The notes under the pieces: model-generated | What the model was told of the DNA's origin: nothing | The model's database searches: none | Seen by the model: only the letters and a program-made list of their open reading frames with translations | Origin: an uncultured Oscillospiraceae bacterium | Lineage (GTDB): Bacteria; Bacillota; Clostridia; Oscillospirales; Oscillospiraceae | Assembly: GCA_934659415.1 (NCBI GenBank) | Contig: CAKUHW010000030.1 | Span: 1 to 9,026, forward strand | Direction: 5' to 3' | DNA: 9,026 nt | Shown here: positions 7,413 to 9,026 of the stretch, one piece after another | Layout: each line of letters begins with the position of its first letter | Position numbering within the stretch: the first letter of the stretch is position 1 | Made by a program: the position numbers and the translations under genes

Positions 7413-8903
7413 TCACTTCTCCTTTTTCTGTTCACTGATTCTGCACTCGAACCGGTCCTTGCCGCCCGCCGCGGGGATCTCGGTGGGGTAGCCGCCGCCG
7501 AAGCAGGCGGTGCAGAAGCCGCAGCTGGTGTTGTCCGCCAGCTTCACCACATCGCGGATGCTGAGGTAGCCCAGGGAGTCCACGCCGATGATCCCGGCGA
7601 TCTCCTCCACTGTGTGGTGGGTGGCGATGAGCTTGTCCTTGTCGTCGATGTCGGTGCCGTAGTAGCACTCCGACACGAAGGGAGGCGCGCTCACCCGCAT
7701 GTGGATCTCCCTCGCCCCCGCCCGGCGCAGCAGGTCGATGGTGCGCCGGCAGGTGGTGCCCCGGACGATGGAGTCGTCAATGAGCACCACGCGCTTGCCC
7801 TCCACCACCGAGCGCACCGGGTTGAGCTTGATGTTCACCTCATTCTCCCGCATGGTCTGGGTGGGGGAGATGAAGGTGCGGCCGATATACTTGTTTTTGA
7901 TGAAGCCCATGCCGTAGGGGATGCCGCTCTGGCGGGAGTAGCCCAGGGCGGCGTCCAGCCCGGAATCGGGCACGCCGATGACCACGTCCGCCTGCACCGG
8001 GTGCTCCAGGGCCAGAAAGGCCCCCGCCCGCTGGCGGGCCACATGGACCGAGCTGCCGTCGATCACCGAGTCGGGCCGGGCAAAGTAGATGAACTCAAAC
8101 ACGCACAGGCTGGACGGCGCGGCCCCGCAGTAGGTGTCGATGCTGCGCACGCCGGTCCCGTCCGCCACCACGATCTCCCCGGGACGGACGTCCCGCTCGA
8201 AGGCGGCCCCGATGGCGTCCAGCGCACAGCTCTCCGAGGCGAACACCACACTGCCGTCCTTCAGCCGGCCCATGCACAGGGGGCGAAAGCCGTGAGGATC
8301 GCGCACCGCAATGAGCTTGCTGGGGGAGGAGATCACCAGAGAGTAGGCCCCCTTCAGCTTCTCCATGGCTGCGGACACCGCCGCCTCGATAGAGGGCGCC
8401 TTCAGCCGCTCCTGCACGATGATGTAGGCGATGACCTCGCTGTCCGTGGTGGTCTGGAAGATGGAGCCCCGGCTCTCCAGGTCCCGGCGCAGCTCCTGGG
8501 AGTTGGTCAGGTTCCCGTTGTGGGCCAGGGCCAGGCGGCCCTTGTAGTGGTTGATGAGAATGGGCTGGACATTGCGCTTGTTGTCGCTGCCGGTGGTGCC
8601 GTAGCGCACATGGCCCACGGCGATATTCCCCCTGCCCAGGGCCGCCAGGCGCTCCGGGGGAAACACCTCGCTGACCAGGCCCACATCCCGGTAGGCGGAG
8701 AACAGGCCATCGTCGTTCACCACGATGCCCGCGCTCTCCTGGCCGCGGTGCTGCAGGGCGTAGAGGGCGTAATAGGCCAGGGGCGCGACCTCTGCCGTCT
8801 GCGCGGAGTACACGCCGAACACGCCGCACTCCTCGTGCAGGTGCCGCTCCTCCCGGCACAGCGCGGGACAGCCCCCGGCCGCCGGGCGCTTATTCTCCGT
8901 CAT
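7413..8903 (-). CDS. purF: Amidophosphoribosyltransferase, Fe-S type with propeptide
   Basis: PurF commits PRPP to purines: it hydrolyses glutamine and moves the ammonia onto PRPP to give phosphoribosylamine. The protein is 496 residues. The N-terminal Ntn-glutaminase domain contains EECGVFG (residues 24-30), where Cys26 matches the nucleophile that becomes residue 1 after processing, then [11 protein letters not shown] (50-60), GHVRYGTTG (97-105) and [10 protein letters not shown] (125-134). The C-terminal phosphoribosyltransferase domain has the PRPP loop [13 protein letters not shown] (372-384). Cys267, Cys413, Cys461 and Cys464 align with the four [4Fe-4S] ligands of B. subtilis PurF, so this is the oxygen-sensitive, AMP/GMP-regulated type. 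The ATG at 8903 is preceded by AAGAGG about 10 bases upstream. No ATG, GTG or TTG codon lies between it and Cys26, so a 25-residue propeptide is implied, longer than the 11 residues of B. subtilis. It overlaps purC by 14 bases. Confidence 0.97.
   Translation of the reverse strand: MTENKRPAAGGCPALCREERHLHEECGVFGVYSAQTAEVAPLAYYALYALQHRGQESAGIVVNDDGLFSAYRDVGLVSEVFPPERLAALGRGNIAVGHVRYGTTGSDNKRNVQPILINHYKGRLALAHNGNLTNSQELRRDLESRGSIFQTTTDSEVIAYIIVQERLKAPSIEAAVSAAMEKLKGAYSLVISSPSKLIAVRDPHGFRPLCMGRLKDGSVVFASESCALDAIGAAFERDVRPGEIVVADGTGVRSIDTYCGAAPSSLCVFEFIYFARPDSVIDGSSVHVARQRAGAFLALEHPVQADVVIGVPDSGLDAALGYSRQSGIPYGMGFIKNKYIGRTFISPTQTMRENEVNIKLNPVRSVVEGKRVVLIDDSIVRGTTCRRTIDLLRRAGAREIHMRVSAPPFVSECYYGTDIDDKDKLIATHHTVEEIAGIIGVDSLGYLSIRDVVKLADNTSCGFCTACFGGGYPTEIPAAGGKDRFECRISEQKKEK
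7419..7425 (-). promoter_or_regulatory. Ribosome binding site deciding the purM start
   Basis: The mRNA reads AAAGGAG here, inside the last codons of purF. Its GGAG core ends 8 bases before the ATG at 7410, an ideal distance, but only 2 bases before the in-frame GTG at 7416. That favours the ATG as the real purM start. Confidence 0.7.
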
Positions 8904-9026
8904 GGCTCAGCAGCCTCTTCATGACCTCGGCGTAGGCGTCCTCCACCCCGCCCAGGTCCCGGCGGAAGCGGTCCTTATCCAGCTTCTCGTGGGTGACGGA
9001 GTCCCACAGGCGGCAGGTATCCGGGC
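8890..9026 (-). CDS. purC: SAICAR synthetase, C-terminal end (partial)
   Basis: This is the last 44 codons of a gene that begins beyond the right edge; the stop TAA is at 8892-8890. The reading frame starts at base 9024 with PDTCRLWD, followed by a [13 protein letters not shown] segment and a terminal helix ending [10 protein letters not shown]. In the PurC family the C-terminus carries this pattern: a D-T-x-R-x-W-D strand, then KDxxRxxLG and a closing helix. PurC joins CAIR and aspartate using ATP to form SAICAR, in the cytoplasm. The catalytic core and nucleotide-binding regions are outside the window, so the enzyme's integrity cannot be judged. The stop lies inside the next gene: purF starts 14 bases before purC ends, in another frame, which suggests translational coupling. 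The call rests on the tail motif plus its position directly ahead of purF. Confidence 0.88.
   Translation of the reverse strand, partial: PDTCRLWDSVTHEKLDKDRFRRDLGGVEDAYAEVMKRLLSHDGE

Noticed and set aside
6544..8924. Plus-strand open frames at 6544-7491 and 7614-8924, opposite purM and purF.
   Set aside because: They are antisense shadows with no motif; the minus strand is fully explained by purM and purF.

Overview
The window is one strand of a de novo purine biosynthesis operon. Every gene reads on the minus strand, so the transcript runs from high to low coordinates. The order along the mRNA is purC (3' end only), purF, purM, purN, a PurO-type IMP cyclohydrolase, a stand-alone AICAR transformylase (the C-terminal half of a normal PurH), purD and purL (5' part only). 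The window cuts both ends: purC enters at 9026 and purL leaves at 1 after 868 codons. No tRNA, rRNA, mobile element, CRISPR array or plus-strand gene can be supported.

The DNA is GC-rich with strong G/C preference in third codon positions. Gene order follows the clostridial pattern purE-C-F-M-N-H-D-L. PurF is the propeptide-bearing [4Fe-4S] type known from Bacillus and clostridia, and PurL looks like the long single-chain kind. Together these suggest a high-GC member of Clostridia, possibly a gut Oscillospiraceae (Flavonifractor-, Lawsonibacter- or Intestinimonas-like). The taxonomy is inference from style, not from a marker gene.

Layout: purC 8890-9026, purF 7413-8903, purM 6376-7410, purN 5756-6382, purO-like 5131-5763, AICAR transformylase 3949-5127, purD 2609-3880, purL 1-2606. 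Genes overlap or lie within a few bases of each other, except for a 68-base gap before purD that can fold into two adjacent hairpins. There is no gene-free stretch over 300 bases.

Function: PurF makes phosphoribosylamine from PRPP and glutamine, PurD makes GAR, PurN formylates it to FGAR, PurL amidates it to FGAM, PurM closes the ring to AIR, and PurC makes SAICAR. The transformylase makes FAICAR and the PurO-like protein closes it to IMP. PurE (carboxylation) and PurB (lyase) are not in view; purE is expected just upstream.

The most notable point is how the last two steps are encoded. The usual bifunctional PurH is absent. In its slot stand two separate genes: a cyclohydrolase of the family first known from archaea (PurO) and a transformylase-only protein that looks more like the animal ATIC C-terminal domain than the E. 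coli PurH one. Each half belongs to a known protein family, so this is an unusual pathway variant rather than a wholly new system.
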